The notes under the pieces: model-generated | What the model was told of the DNA's origin: nothing | The model's database searches: none | The model's input: the letters and a program-made list of their open reading frames with translations, nothing else | Shown: positions 1 through 8,380 of the stretch, in pieces | Numbering within the stretch: position 1 is the stretch's first letter | How the letters are laid out: every line of letters starts with the position of its first letter | Translations under genes and position numbers: made by a program | Assembly (NCBI RefSeq): GCF_003426815.1 | Contig: NZ_QKYK01000020.1 | Location: 1 to 64,000, forward strand | DNA length: 64,000 nt | Direction: 5' to 3' | Origin: Desertimonas flava | GTDB taxonomy: Bacteria; Actinomycetota; Acidimicrobiia; Acidimicrobiales; Ilumatobacteraceae

Positions 1-140
1 ACGACACGGCAAGACTCCCACCCCGGACACCGCCAGCCACGACCGACACAAGTCACCAACACGACCGCCGCGCCCACGATCGCCCACACCCGAGCGACCA
101 CAAACCGCAACAGCCTGGTCTGAGCGCGCTCCGTCGGCAC
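1..140 (-). CDS. Possible N-terminus of a membrane protein (runs off window)
   Basis: An open frame begins with GTG at base 140 and stays open to the window edge, giving about 46 residues. The translation has a basic start followed by a hydrophobic stretch (LLRFVVARVWAIVGAAVVLV), which looks like a single membrane segment or uncleaved signal anchor. It would be the next gene downstream of the TetR gene on the same strand, 38 bases away. No family is recognisable and the frame is too short to be sure it is coding. Confidence 0.3.
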   Translation of the reverse strand, partial: MPTERAQTRLLRFVVARVWAIVGAAVVLVTCVGRGWRCPGWESCRV

Positions 141-178
141 TTCGCCGTCACGGACGCGCCAGCCGGGCGCCGAGGGAG

Positions 179-1456
179 TCAGCCGACGAGCTGGGGCACG
201 CGGCGACGGAGGAGGTCGGCCCAGGCCCGGTTGTCGAGCAACGACGGGTCGACGGTGTCGAGGTGGGCGACGCCCATGAAGAGCATCAGCATCACGAGGG
301 CGGCGAGGTCGTGGTCGGGCCCGGGCTCGGTGCCCTGTTCGGCGGCGAGGGCGACCGACAGGTTGCGGCGGACGCGTCGGTGGAACGCACGCAGGTCGTC
401 GGCCATGCCGGCGCTGCGCCACGCGCCGAAGTCGAGCTCGATCGCCAGGCGGCGGCTGACCCGGTCGGTGCGGGTGCTGAACGCCACGATGAGGTCGGCC
501 ATCTGATCGGCCACGCCGATGTCGTCACGGAAGCGACCGGCGAGGCGGTAGCGCGACAGTGCCCGCTTCGCCACCTCGACGAGGAGTGCCTCCTTGGTGG
601 TGACGTGCCGGTAGAGGCCGGGGACGGTGATCTCGGCCCTCGACGCGATCGCCTCGGTGGTCGTGCCGTCGTAGCCGCGCAGGGCGAACAGCTCCTCGGC
701 CGAATCGAGGATCCTGCGGCGCGTCCGCACGGTGCGCGCCCGACGACCGTCGGTCGGTTCGGGTTCGGTCACGGCGTCGGCGATCGCCGAGGCGACACGC
801 GGTCGGCGCGCCGGCACCGAACCGGGGTCGGCGAGGATCGCGCGGAACCGCTGCTGCAGGAACTCGATCAGGGCGGGGTCGCCGATGCGTTCGGCGTCGA
901 GGGTGTCGAGATGGATCGCCCCCATCAGCAGGACGAGGAAGAGGTGGGCGAGCAGGGCCGCCTCGGCCGGATCTCGACCGGCGTCCCCAGCCGTGAACAT
1001 CTCGGTGAGGCTGTCCCGCAGCAGGGCGTTGAACTCGCCGACGGCGTCGCGCAACTCGTGGTTCTGCAGGGCGGCGCGGCTCAGTTCGATCGACAGGCGG
1101 CGCCGTTCCAGCTCGCCGGGGGCGAGATACTCGGCGAAGAGATCGGCGAGTCCGGCGGCGTGGTCGGCGCCACCGACCAAGGCCTGGCGGGCCTGCGACG
1201 TACGGGTCGCCCAGCGGGCGACCCGGAGTAGCAGCACGTGCTTGGTGGCGAAGTGCCGGTACATGCCCGGCACGGTGATGTCGGCCGCCTCGGCGATCGC
1301 CTCCACGCTGGTCGCGTCGAAGCCCTGCACGGCGAACAGGCGCGAGGCCGCGCCGAGGATGCGCTCCCGGGTCGCCGCGCCCTTGCGGCGCAGATCGGCA
1401 CGGACCTCCGTCGGCAGGTCGCTGGGCAGGTCGGTGGGCAGGTCAGTCGGCGGCAC
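179..1456 (-). CDS. Double-domain TetR family transcriptional regulator
   Basis: The 425-residue protein carries two complete TetR units in one chain. The first helix-turn-helix spans about residues 30-75 (ending ITVPGMYRHFATK) and the second about 247-293 (ITVPGLYRHVTTK); each is followed by its own helical ligand/dimerisation region. TetR proteins are normally about 200 residues and dimerise, so this chain could act as a built-in dimer. The GTG at 1456 is chosen because it overlaps the end of the upstream gene by 14 bases and precedes a PTDLPTDLPSDLPTE low-complexity leader; the longer open frame upstream lies inside the SnoaL-like gene. It is the last clear gene of the ABC transporter cluster and probably controls it. 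The effector is unknown. Confidence 0.85.
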   Translation of the reverse strand: MPPTDLPTDLPSDLPTEVRADLRRKGAATRERILGAASRLFAVQGFDATSVEAIAEAADITVPGMYRHFATKHVLLLRVARWATRTSQARQALVGGADHAAGLADLFAEYLAPGELERRRLSIELSRAALQNHELRDAVGEFNALLRDSLTEMFTAGDAGRDPAEAALLAHLFLVLLMGAIHLDTLDAERIGDPALIEFLQQRFRAILADPGSVPARRPRVASAIADAVTEPEPTDGRRARTVRTRRRILDSAEELFALRGYDGTTTEAIASRAEITVPGLYRHVTTKEALLVEVAKRALSRYRLAGRFRDDIGVADQMADLIVAFSTRTDRVSRRLAIELDFGAWRSAGMADDLRAFHRRVRRNLSVALAAEQGTEPGPDHDLAALVMLMLFMGVAHLDTVDPSLLDNRAWADLLRRRVPQLVG

Positions 1457-2288
1457 GAAGCTGGGCCCGCACCCCTTCGCGATCGGTGACGGCCCGGACC
1501 TCACGGAGGGACCCGTCGGCGTCGACGTCGACGAGGGCGACCACCTGGAGAGACGCCTTGCGACCGATGGCCTGATCCGCGACGCCGAGCACTCCCCCAC
1601 GGTACGACCCGCGGACGGTGGCGTGGACCGCAACCCGCCGTCCGGCCGAGAACGAGTCGTTGATCGTCACGTCGTCGGGCTCCACGACGAGCGGGCCGGC
1701 GTCGCCAACCCGGTCGTCGATGTGGGCGGCGGTCGCCTCGTGCAGCCGGTCGTCGGTGACGGCGGCACGGGCGGTCGCCTCTGCGGCGGCATCGGGCGGC
1801 ACGGGAACCGTGGTGACCCACGGATCGAGGTGCGGGGGCTCGAGGGCGTCGGGCTCACCGGTCTCGAGCTGGCGGCGACGACTGAGGAAGTCCTGCTCGA
1901 CCCAGTTGGACACCAGCCGCTCGCCGTTCCAGGCATACATACCGATGCCCCGCCAGCACGACAGCGCCCGCCCACCACCGGGCAGCGGCATCGACGCGTG
2001 CTCGCTGAACCGCATGCACAGTCGGTCGCCGTTGAGGACGAGCTCGTGCACGAGGAGCCCGAGCCCCGGCGCCCTGTCGTACAGCCAGCGCACCGCCGGT
2101 CCGTAGCTCTCGTCCCGCACCAGGGCGACGCCACCGATGTTCACGGTGTAGTCGTCGACGAACAGTTCGGGGTAGATCGACTGGTCGTGGGCGTTGGTGT
2201 AGTCGATCGCGTAGCGCTTCATCAGGGCCACGAACGGGTGGATCAGCGGCGTGGCGGATGGGCTGGAGGCGGGGTCGGCGGACGTCAT
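1443..2288 (-). CDS. SnoaL/NTF2-like fold protein
   Basis: The protein has 281 residues. The N-terminal part (about residues 20-150, with FVALMKRYAIDYTNAHD and YPELFVDDYTVNIGG) looks like a SnoaL/NTF2-like cone domain of the type used by small dehydratases, isomerases and hydroxylating enzymes. The C-terminal part may be a second, more diverged copy. No catalytic residue can be assigned with confidence. The ATG at 2288 overlaps the stop of the upstream LLM oxidoreductase as ATGA, so the two are translationally coupled. The setting between an F420-type oxidoreductase and a TetR regulator suggests catabolism of the substrate brought in by the upstream transporter; this is inference. Confidence 0.65.
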   Translation of the reverse strand: MTSADPASSPSATPLIHPFVALMKRYAIDYTNAHDQSIYPELFVDDYTVNIGGVALVRDESYGPAVRWLYDRAPGLGLLVHELVLNGDRLCMRFSEHASMPLPGGGRALSCWRGIGMYAWNGERLVSNWVEQDFLSRRRQLETGEPDALEPPHLDPWVTTVPVPPDAAAEATARAAVTDDRLHEATAAHIDDRVGDAGPLVVEPDDVTINDSFSAGRRVAVHATVRGSYRGGVLGVADQAIGRKASLQVVALVDVDADGSLREVRAVTDREGVRAQLRAAD

Positions 2289-3217
2289 CAGAGGGCTCCT
2301 ACGGCGGGCGGGGACGGCGGGGACGGTTGCAGGCCGGCAAGTTCGGCGAGCGTCGGGATCAGATCGATGTGGGCGCGAGCATCGCCTTGATGTGTGGCGT
2401 GCAGCGACACGTGGGTGGCGCCGACGTCTCGCCACCGGTCGAGCGAGCGGACCAGGCGGTCGGGATCGAGCGGTCCGTGGATGTCGATCCGGCCCTGGAG
2501 GCCGATCGACGCGGGGTCGCGGTCGGCGGCCTCGGCGGCTGTGGTGATCACCTTCCAGGCGTTGGTCACCGCCTGGCCCGGGTGTGGATCGTGCACGATC
2601 CACCCGTCGCCGAGACGCCCGACGCGCCGGAGCACCGCCGGCGCCGTCCCCCCGCCCAGCCAGAGCGATATCGAGCCGCGGGCCGGCCGCGGCTCGATCC
2701 CGGCGCCGTCGACTCGGTGGTACGCACCGTCGAACGTGACGACCGGTTCGGCCCAGAGGCGGCGGAGCAGTTCGATCTGCTCGTCGTAGCGCGCCGCGCG
2801 GTCGTCGAACGTGGATCCCAGCGCCTCGTACTCGACGTGGTTCCATCCGATGCCGACGCCGAGCCGCAAGCGCCCACGCGAGATCACGTCGAGGGTGGTG
2901 GCCTGCTTGGCGACGAGCGCCGTCTGCCGCTGCGGGAGCACGAGCACGCCGGTGGCGAGCTCGAGGTCCACCTGTCCGGCGAGGAACGCCAGCAGTACGA
3001 ACGGTTCGTGGAAGGCGTGGTGGCGCGTGTAGACGCCCGTCCAGCCCGGCCGCTCGCTCACGTCCGCGCCGAGGACGTGGTCGAAGATGTCGAGGTAGGC
3101 GAAGCCCGAGGCTTGGGCGGCCCGCGCCCAGTGGGCGATCAGTGCCGGATCGTTCCCGATCTCCTGCTGGGGGACGACCAGCCCGATCTGGATGCCGTCA
3201 CCAGCGGCGGATGGCAC
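2288..3217 (-). CDS. LLM-class F420-dependent oxidoreductase
   Basis: The 309-residue protein is a luciferase-like monooxygenase fold (TIM barrel) protein. Typical landmarks are GLVVPQQE near the N-terminus, ATGVLVLPQR around residue 88, the RGRLRLGVGIGWN segment near residue 115, and WLGGGTAPAVLRRVGRLGDGW in the C-terminal half (quoted here as family-typical glycine-rich sequence). Members use FMN or coenzyme F420; in actinobacteria this subfamily is usually assigned to F420, but the cofactor cannot be read from sequence alone. The stop overlaps the SnoaL-like start and the start lies one base from the end of livF, so it belongs to the same operon. Confidence 0.85.
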   Translation of the reverse strand: MPSAAGDGIQIGLVVPQQEIGNDPALIAHWARAAQASGFAYLDIFDHVLGADVSERPGWTGVYTRHHAFHEPFVLLAFLAGQVDLELATGVLVLPQRQTALVAKQATTLDVISRGRLRLGVGIGWNHVEYEALGSTFDDRAARYDEQIELLRRLWAEPVVTFDGAYHRVDGAGIEPRPARGSISLWLGGGTAPAVLRRVGRLGDGWIVHDPHPGQAVTNAWKVITTAAEAADRDPASIGLQGRIDIHGPLDPDRLVRSLDRWRDVGATHVSLHATHQGDARAHIDLIPTLAELAGLQPSPPSPPAVGAL

Positions 3218-3218
3218 C

Positions 3219-3932
3219 TCAGTGCCCTCCCACCGATTCGCCGAGGTAGGTCGCCTCGAGCTGGGCCGACCGCTCGCGAAGCACGGGCACCGTGCCGTGG
3301 AGGGCGATCTCGCCGCGGTTGAGGACGTAGCCGCGGTCGGCGACGGCGAGCGCCTGCTGCACGTGCTGCTCGACGAGCAGCACCGCGCAGCCGGAGGCGT
3401 GGGCGAGCTCGTCGAGCATGTCGAGGAGTCGCTGGACGATCAGTGGCGCCAGCCCGAGGCTCATCTCGTCGACGAGGAGCAACCGTGGCTTACCGGCGAG
3501 GGCTCTGGCCATGGCGAGCATCTGCTGCTCGCCGCCCGACAACAGACCGGCGCGACGCGACAGAAGGGGGCGCAGCTCGGGACACCGATCGAGAGCGTCG
3601 TCCACGCTGCGTCGGCGGCTGTGCTGACCGAGCTGGAGGTTCTCGAGCACCGTCAGATCGGCGAACAGCGCCCGGTCCTCGGGGACGTGGGCGAGGCCGC
3701 GCCGCACCCGCTCGTCGGGAGCGACCGACGCGAGCGAGCGACCGTCGAGGAGGACGTCGCCGCTCATCGCGGCGACGAGACCGGACAGTCCGAGCAGCGT
3801 GGTGGTCTTGCCCGCGCCGTTGGCGCCGAGCAGGGCGACGATCTCCCCCTCGTCGACGGAGAGGTGGAGGCCACGCACGACGGCCTGGCCGTGGTAGCCG
3901 AGGGTGAGACCGGTGGTCTCCAGGAGGGTCAT
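3219..3932 (-). CDS. livF: Branched-chain amino acid/amide ABC transporter ATPase LivF
   Basis: This 237-residue ATPase has Walker A GANGAGKTT, signature LSGGEQQMLAMARAL and Walker B LLLVDEMSLGL. The MSLGLAPL form after Walker B is characteristic of LivF rather than LivG. It powers import together with LivG and the fused LivHM permease. Its ATG overlaps the livG stop as ATGA. Substrates of this family range from leucine, isoleucine and valine to amides, urea and aromatic or lipid-derived acids, so the liv name does not fix the substrate. Confidence 0.93.
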   Translation of the reverse strand: MTLLETTGLTLGYHGQAVVRGLHLSVDEGEIVALLGANGAGKTTTLLGLSGLVAAMSGDVLLDGRSLASVAPDERVRRGLAHVPEDRALFADLTVLENLQLGQHSRRRSVDDALDRCPELRPLLSRRAGLLSGGEQQMLAMARALAGKPRLLLVDEMSLGLAPLIVQRLLDMLDELAHASGCAVLLVEQHVQQALAVADRGYVLNRGEIALHGTVPVLRERSAQLEATYLGESVGGH

Positions 3933-4717
3933 GGTGCGTCCCCCGTTTCGTCGGCCCGGCCGTCGCCGAGATAGGCGGCGAGCACCGCGGAATCGTTGCG
4001 GATCTCGCCGGGCGTCCCAGCAGCGATCACCCGACCGGTGTCCATGACGTAGATGCGGTCGCAGACGCCAAGGACCAGGCGCATGTCGTGATCGACGAGC
4101 AGCATCGTCGACCCCGCCTCGACCAACGCCCGCAGGCGATGGCCCAGGGCGGCACTCTCCTGCTCGTCCAGTCCGGCCGCCGGCTCGTCGAGGCAGAGGA
4201 CGGCGGGGTCGGTGATCAGGGCCCGGGCGACGCCGACGAGCTTGCGCTGGCCGTGCGACAGCTGGTCGGGGAAGAGATCGGCCGTGTCGGCCAGCCCGAC
4301 CCGGTCGAGGACGGCGCCGATGCGCTCGCGATCGCGGTTGCGACCGAGGCCGACGAGCCCGCGCAGGACGTCGAAGCGGCGGGGGCGACGATCGGCGACG
4401 GCCAGGTTGTCGACCACGTCGAGATCGTCGAACAGTTCGACGGACTGCCAGGTGCGGATCAACCCGGCCCGCGCCCTGGCGACGGCGGGCAGGGACGACA
4501 GGTCGGTGTCGCCGAGACGCACCTCGCCGGTCGACGGGACGAATCCGGTGATGGCGTCGATGAACGTGGTCTTGCCCGCACCGTTGGGACCGATGACCCC
4601 GACGAGCTCACCCTCGGCGATCGACACGTCGACGGCATCGTTGGCGGTGACGCCGCCGAACCGCACGGTGACGCCGCGAGCCTCCAGCAGGGCGCCGTTC
4701 GCTCGTTCCTCGCTCAC
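3929..4717 (-). CDS. livG: Branched-chain amino acid/amide ABC transporter ATPase LivG
   Basis: The 262-residue ATPase has Walker A GPNGAGKTT, signature LSHGQRKLVGVARAL and Walker B VLCLDEPAAGLD, with the C-terminal loop expected of LivG. The start is uncertain because the 5' end lies in a triplicated repeat: GTG codons occur at 4717, 4825 and 4932. The GTG at 4717 gives a protein beginning VSEERANGALLEARGVTVRFGG, close to the usual family length. The GTG at 4825 is in frame and would add 36 residues; the one at 4932 is out of frame because the repeat spacings are 107 and 108 bp. Confidence 0.9.
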   Translation of the reverse strand: MSEERANGALLEARGVTVRFGGVTANDAVDVSIAEGELVGVIGPNGAGKTTFIDAITGFVPSTGEVRLGDTDLSSLPAVARARAGLIRTWQSVELFDDLDVVDNLAVADRRPRRFDVLRGLVGLGRNRDRERIGAVLDRVGLADTADLFPDQLSHGQRKLVGVARALITDPAVLCLDEPAAGLDEQESAALGHRLRALVEAGSTMLLVDHDMRLVLGVCDRIYVMDTGRVIAAGTPGEIRNDSAVLAAYLGDGRADETGDAP

Positions 4718-4932
4718 GCCGCTGCCTCCGGGGGCTGCGCCCCCGCTCGCTGCGCTCGCGCCCCATCCCCGTCCGGCTCGCTGGCGCTCGCTCGAACGGA
4801 CGCCGTTCGCTCGTTCCTCGCTCACGCCGTTACCTCCGGGGCTGCGCCCCCGCTCGCTGCGCTCGCGCCCCATCCCCGTCCGGCTCGCTGGCGCTCGCTC
4901 GAACGGATGGCGTTCGCTCGTTCCTCGCTCAC
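4696..4932. repeat. 107/108-bp tandem repeat at the livHM-livG junction
   Basis: The 22-bp end segment starting CGTTCGCTCGTTCCTCGCTC occurs at 4696, 4804 and 4911, separated by two nearly identical spacers with a one-base difference (a run of five versus four G). On the minus strand every copy contains GTGAGCGAGGAACGAGCGAA, that is, a GTG start overlapping a TGA stop. The copy at 4932 overlaps the real stop of the livHM permease. From there a 36-residue open frame runs and ends in TGA inside the next copy, at 4822. The unit therefore duplicated the stop/start junction itself. It also contains the palindromic-looking CGCTCGCTGCGCTCGC, seen again at 52566. Confidence 0.9.
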
Positions 4933-6995
4933 GCCGTTGCCTCCACGACGGGGGCGGGCGTTCGCCGGCGTCCGGCGAGGTGTCGGATCACACCGCCGGT
5001 GTGCCGCAGCGCCGCGGCGATCCCCTCGGGATTGGCGATCGCCGTGACGATGAGCAGGGCGCCGGTGGCCAGTTGCTCCGTCTCCCCCATGTGCATCACC
5101 TTGTCGAGCACCGTGCTCGAGAGCCCGCCCGCCACCAGCACGCCGGCCGTGATGGCACCACCCACCGAGGAGATGCCGCCGAGATAGGCGATGGCCAGGG
5201 CCGACAGCGAGGTCATCACGGCGAACGTCGTCGGCTCGACACGGCCCGAGTTCTGATAGGCGAGCAGGCTGCCGGCGATGCCGGCGAGGAACGAGGCGAG
5301 GGCGAACGCCAGCAACTTGGTGCGCACGTGATCGATGCCCACCGATGCCGCCGCCCGCTCGTTGGCCCGCACGGCGAGCATCGACCGGCCGACGTTGCTG
5401 CGCCGGAGGTTGACCACGGCGACGACGGCCACGATCATCACGACGCCGGCGAAGATGCCGAACGGGACACTCGGGACCCCCCGGTCGTCGAGCTGGTCGA
5501 GGGGCCCGAACTTGTAGCCCAACAAGCTCGGGGAGGGCGCCGGCACGGCGTCGGCCGAACTGCCGACGAGATCGTCGTTGTTGAAGACCAGCTGGTCGAC
5601 GGCGTAGGCGAAGCTCAGGGTGACGAGCGCCAGATTGACGCCGCGGATGCGCACGGCGGGGACGGCCACGACGAGACCGATCACGGTGGCCACGCCGGCG
5701 GCGAGGATGGGAGCGAGGGGAAACGGGATCCCCCAGTCACCCGCCGAGCGGGTGAGGAAGAACGCGCCACAGCCGGCGACGGCCATCTGGCAGAGCGAGA
5801 TCTGGCCGACGAGGCCGGTGACGACCACGAGCGACAGGGCGATGACCGTGCCGATGGCCGACACCGTGAGCGCCTGGCGCCACTCGTAGCCGAGCGTCAA
5901 CTGACCCACGACGAACACGACGGCGAGCACGGCCACCAGCCGAACCGGCCGTCGGGTCTCGGGGGCCCGGGGCAGCCGCTCGATCTCGGTGGACCCGCGG
6001 ACCGGGAGGGAACGGCCGCGGGCGAAGAGAGCGGCGACGATGACGAGCAGCGGCAACAGCTCGCGGCTGCCGTTGCTCGGCAGCCACCCGAACTGCGGTT
6101 TGCGCAGCAGGAGGATCAGCAGCTGGTCGACCATGCCGAGGGCGATGGCGGCGATCGTGGCGACGGCGACCGACTCGAAGCGGGCCAGCAGCACGGCGCC
6201 GATCGCCGGGATGACGAGCAGCGTCAGCGTGGTCGGCGACAGCGTGACGAACGGGGCGGCGAGGATCCCGACGGCCGCCGACAGCACCGACGACAACACC
6301 CAGCTGCGGGCGGCCAGACGGTCGGGCGAGTAGCCGAGCAGCACGGCGCCCTTCTCGTTGCCGGCGGCTGCCCGCGCGGCGAGGCCGAACACCGTGAAAC
6401 GGAACAGGGCCCAGAGCCCGATGCCGGCGGCCACCACGATCACCGCCAACCACAGGCGGTCGGCCTTGACGATGCCGCCGAGCATGTGGATGGGCTGGTC
6501 GGGCAGGATCGACTCGGCCGACCGGGCGTCGGAACCGAACCGCAGCCCGATCGTCGACTGGAGCACGATGATGACGCCGACGCCGGCGACCGTCTTGGCG
6601 AGCGGCGGCGCCGTGCGCAACGGGCGGTAGACGAGGGCGTGCATGGCGTAGCCGAGGGCCGCGGCAACGGCGAGGGACAGGACGAGGGCGGGGACGACGG
6701 GCATCGAGCCACCCCCGATCCCGACGAAGGTCGGGATGTCGGGAAGGGACAGGTCGGCCCCGAACCACGCCGTCACCCCCTCGAGGAGTGACAGCGGGTT
6801 CGGGATCGGAGGCAGGAACAGCCGGCCGGCGCGATGGAGCTCGTAGTACGTGTACGCGCCGTACATGGCCACGGCGCCCTGGGCCAGGTTGACCACCCCC
6901 GAGCCGCGGTAGGCGACGAGGACGCCCTGGGCGAGGGCGGCGTACAGGGCACCCGTCCCGATGCCCAGGACCAGGAACAGGAGGTACTCGTTCAT
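4929..6995 (-). CDS. Fused LivH-LivM permease of a branched-chain-type ABC importer
   Basis: The 688-residue integral membrane protein is a head-to-tail fusion of the two permeases that are usually separate. The N-terminal half begins like LivH (MNEYLLFLVLGIGTGALYAAL, then GSGVVNLAQGAVAMYGAY). The second half, from about residue 370, is LivM-like: VVTGLVGQISLCQMAVAGCGAF, RIRGVNLALVTLSFAYA, then the EAA-like loop near NERAAASVGID. Many hydrophobic helices fill both halves. It forms the membrane pore with LivF and LivG. The stop overlaps the first GTG of the downstream repeat as GTGA. The binding protein gene lies 25 bases upstream. Confidence 0.92.
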   Translation of the reverse strand: MNEYLLFLVLGIGTGALYAALAQGVLVAYRGSGVVNLAQGAVAMYGAYTYYELHRAGRLFLPPIPNPLSLLEGVTAWFGADLSLPDIPTFVGIGGGSMPVVPALVLSLAVAAALGYAMHALVYRPLRTAPPLAKTVAGVGVIIVLQSTIGLRFGSDARSAESILPDQPIHMLGGIVKADRLWLAVIVVAAGIGLWALFRFTVFGLAARAAAGNEKGAVLLGYSPDRLAARSWVLSSVLSAAVGILAAPFVTLSPTTLTLLVIPAIGAVLLARFESVAVATIAAIALGMVDQLLILLLRKPQFGWLPSNGSRELLPLLVIVAALFARGRSLPVRGSTEIERLPRAPETRRPVRLVAVLAVVFVVGQLTLGYEWRQALTVSAIGTVIALSLVVVTGLVGQISLCQMAVAGCGAFFLTRSAGDWGIPFPLAPILAAGVATVIGLVVAVPAVRIRGVNLALVTLSFAYAVDQLVFNNDDLVGSSADAVPAPSPSLLGYKFGPLDQLDDRGVPSVPFGIFAGVVMIVAVVAVVNLRRSNVGRSMLAVRANERAAASVGIDHVRTKLLAFALASFLAGIAGSLLAYQNSGRVEPTTFAVMTSLSALAIAYLGGISSVGGAITAGVLVAGGLSSTVLDKVMHMGETEQLATGALLIVTAIANPEGIAAALRHTGGVIRHLAGRRRTPAPVVEATA

Positions 6996-7020
6996 CCGGA
7001 ATCTCCATCACGTCCGGCGG

Positions 7021-8283
7021 TCAGCCGAGCGGGTCGAACCAGTCCTCGACCTGCGTCATCTGGCCCTGATCGTCGAGCTGGAAGGCCCGGACGTCGTTGG
7101 CGCAGACGGCGGGGTAGTACTCGCCGGGGCACGACACGCTGGAGACGCCACCGAAGTACGGGCCGTCGAAGGCGGCCATCCCCGCGCTCCAGTCCTCGCG
7201 GGTCATCGTGTCGGGAATGGCGTTGCCGATGTCCCACAGGGCGAGCAGGGCGGCGAACCCGCCGAGGGCGTGGAACGACGAGAGCTCCTCCTCGGACCCG
7301 CCGTACTGCGGGTACACCTCGCGGAAGAAGTCGAGCTCGGCCGAGACCCCTTCGGGAAGCATCGGCGGGAGCCCGCTGCCGACGATGTTCCAGCCGTCGA
7401 ACACCGCGGGGTTCTCGCGCAGGGTCGCCGGCACGGCGCACACCGTCGTGCTGACGATCGGCGTCTCGATGCCGAGGTCCCGAACGGTCTGGGCGATCTG
7501 CAGACACTGCGGTGCGTTGACGAGGGCGAGGATCGCGTCGGCATCGGCCGCTTCCGACGCCTGCACGTCGGCGGTGACGTCGGCTGCCGTGTTGGAGATG
7601 TGGCTGACGAGGATCTCCACACCCTCTGTGGCCGGCAGGGCCTCGATCTGGGCGACGGCGGCCCGCAGGGCGTCGTCATCGGCGCCGAAGATGACGATCT
7701 TCTCGGCCCCGAGGAAGCGGGCCGCGTAGGTCGCCGTGCCGGCGCCACCCCCGGCGTTGCCGCCCTGGTAGGCGTAGGCGTTGGCGGCGTTGAAGTCGGC
7801 CGGGGTGAGCGGCGTCTGCAGCAGCACGGGCACGCCCGAGGCCTCGAGGATCGGCAGGCCGAACGACGAGCTGAACACGTAGCCGTTGATCACGGCGCTG
7901 ACCGAGTCGTCGTTGGCGAACTCCTGGGCGCACTCCTGGTTGCTCGCCTGGTCGACCCCGACGTTGCAGTGACGCACCTCGACCGGACGACCCTGGATGC
8001 CACCGAGCTTGGCGTTCACGTACTCCGCGGCGGCGTCGGCCCCCGCCGACACGAGGGGGTACGACGGCGTGCCTTCATCCATGTTGATCATGCCGATGAC
8101 GACGGGCTCGAGCGACTCGTCGGCCGGTCCCGTCTCGGTCGGGATCGACGACTCCTCGCCGGCCGTAGTGCTGTCGGCGGTGTCCGTGCCCGTCGAGGCG
8201 TCGGTGAGTCCACCGCCGACGCCCAGGGCGACGACGGATGCGGCGAGGGCCGCAGTTGTCCGCAGTGTGATGGTTCGGTTCAT
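7021..8283 (-). CDS. Periplasmic-type substrate-binding protein of the Liv-family importer
   Basis: The 420-residue protein has an N-terminal signal sequence (hydrophobic TAALAASVVALGVGG, then a Thr/Ser/Asp-rich spacer) and then a type I periplasmic binding fold: EPVVIGMINMDEGTPSYPLV, AINGYVFSSSFGLPIL-like segment, GGNAGGGAGTATYAARFLGA. No lipobox cysteine is visible at the signal end, so it is probably secreted or anchored by other means. It delivers substrate to the LivHM/LivG/LivF complex encoded immediately downstream. The ligand is unknown; acyl-CoA ligase, LLM oxidoreductase and SnoaL-like neighbours suggest a carboxylic acid rather than an amino acid. Confidence 0.88.
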   Translation of the reverse strand: MNRTITLRTTAALAASVVALGVGGGLTDASTGTDTADSTTAGEESSIPTETGPADESLEPVVIGMINMDEGTPSYPLVSAGADAAAEYVNAKLGGIQGRPVEVRHCNVGVDQASNQECAQEFANDDSVSAVINGYVFSSSFGLPILEASGVPVLLQTPLTPADFNAANAYAYQGGNAGGGAGTATYAARFLGAEKIVIFGADDDALRAAVAQIEALPATEGVEILVSHISNTAADVTADVQASEAADADAILALVNAPQCLQIAQTVRDLGIETPIVSTTVCAVPATLRENPAVFDGWNIVGSGLPPMLPEGVSAELDFFREVYPQYGGSEEELSSFHALGGFAALLALWDIGNAIPDTMTREDWSAGMAAFDGPYFGGVSSVSCPGEYYPAVCANDVRAFQLDDQGQMTQVEDWFDPLG

Positions 8284-8310
8284 GGTTCCCCCGTGATCTG
8301 GTGGTGTGGC

Positions 8311-8349
8311 GAGGTGTGGTGGTGAGGTGTGGTGGTGAGGTGTGGTGGT
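8311..8349. repeat. Three tandem 13-bp repeats between binding protein and ligase
   Basis: GAGGTGTGGTGGT is repeated perfectly three times at 8311, 8324 and 8337, with related GTGGTG sequence on both sides. It lies in the 97-bp gap between the acyl-CoA ligase (upstream on the minus strand) and the binding protein gene. It may be simple slippage DNA; on the minus strand it is C/A-rich and unstructured. Confidence 0.85.
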
Positions 8350-8380
8350 GTGGAGATGGTCGGTGTCGGGCGGGTGATGA

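Noticed and set aside
4696-4932. Insertion sequence remnant
   Set aside because: No terminal inverted repeats, target duplication or transposase fragment; a simple tandem duplication explains it.
4212-6791. Very long open frame on the plus strand, rich in Asp, His and Arg
   Set aside because: It is antisense to livG and the LivHM permease, has no recognisable domain and has the composition expected of a frame opposite high-GC coding sequence.
8311-8349. Possible CRISPR or operator array
   Set aside because: Only three 13-bp units without spacers; looks like slippage DNA.
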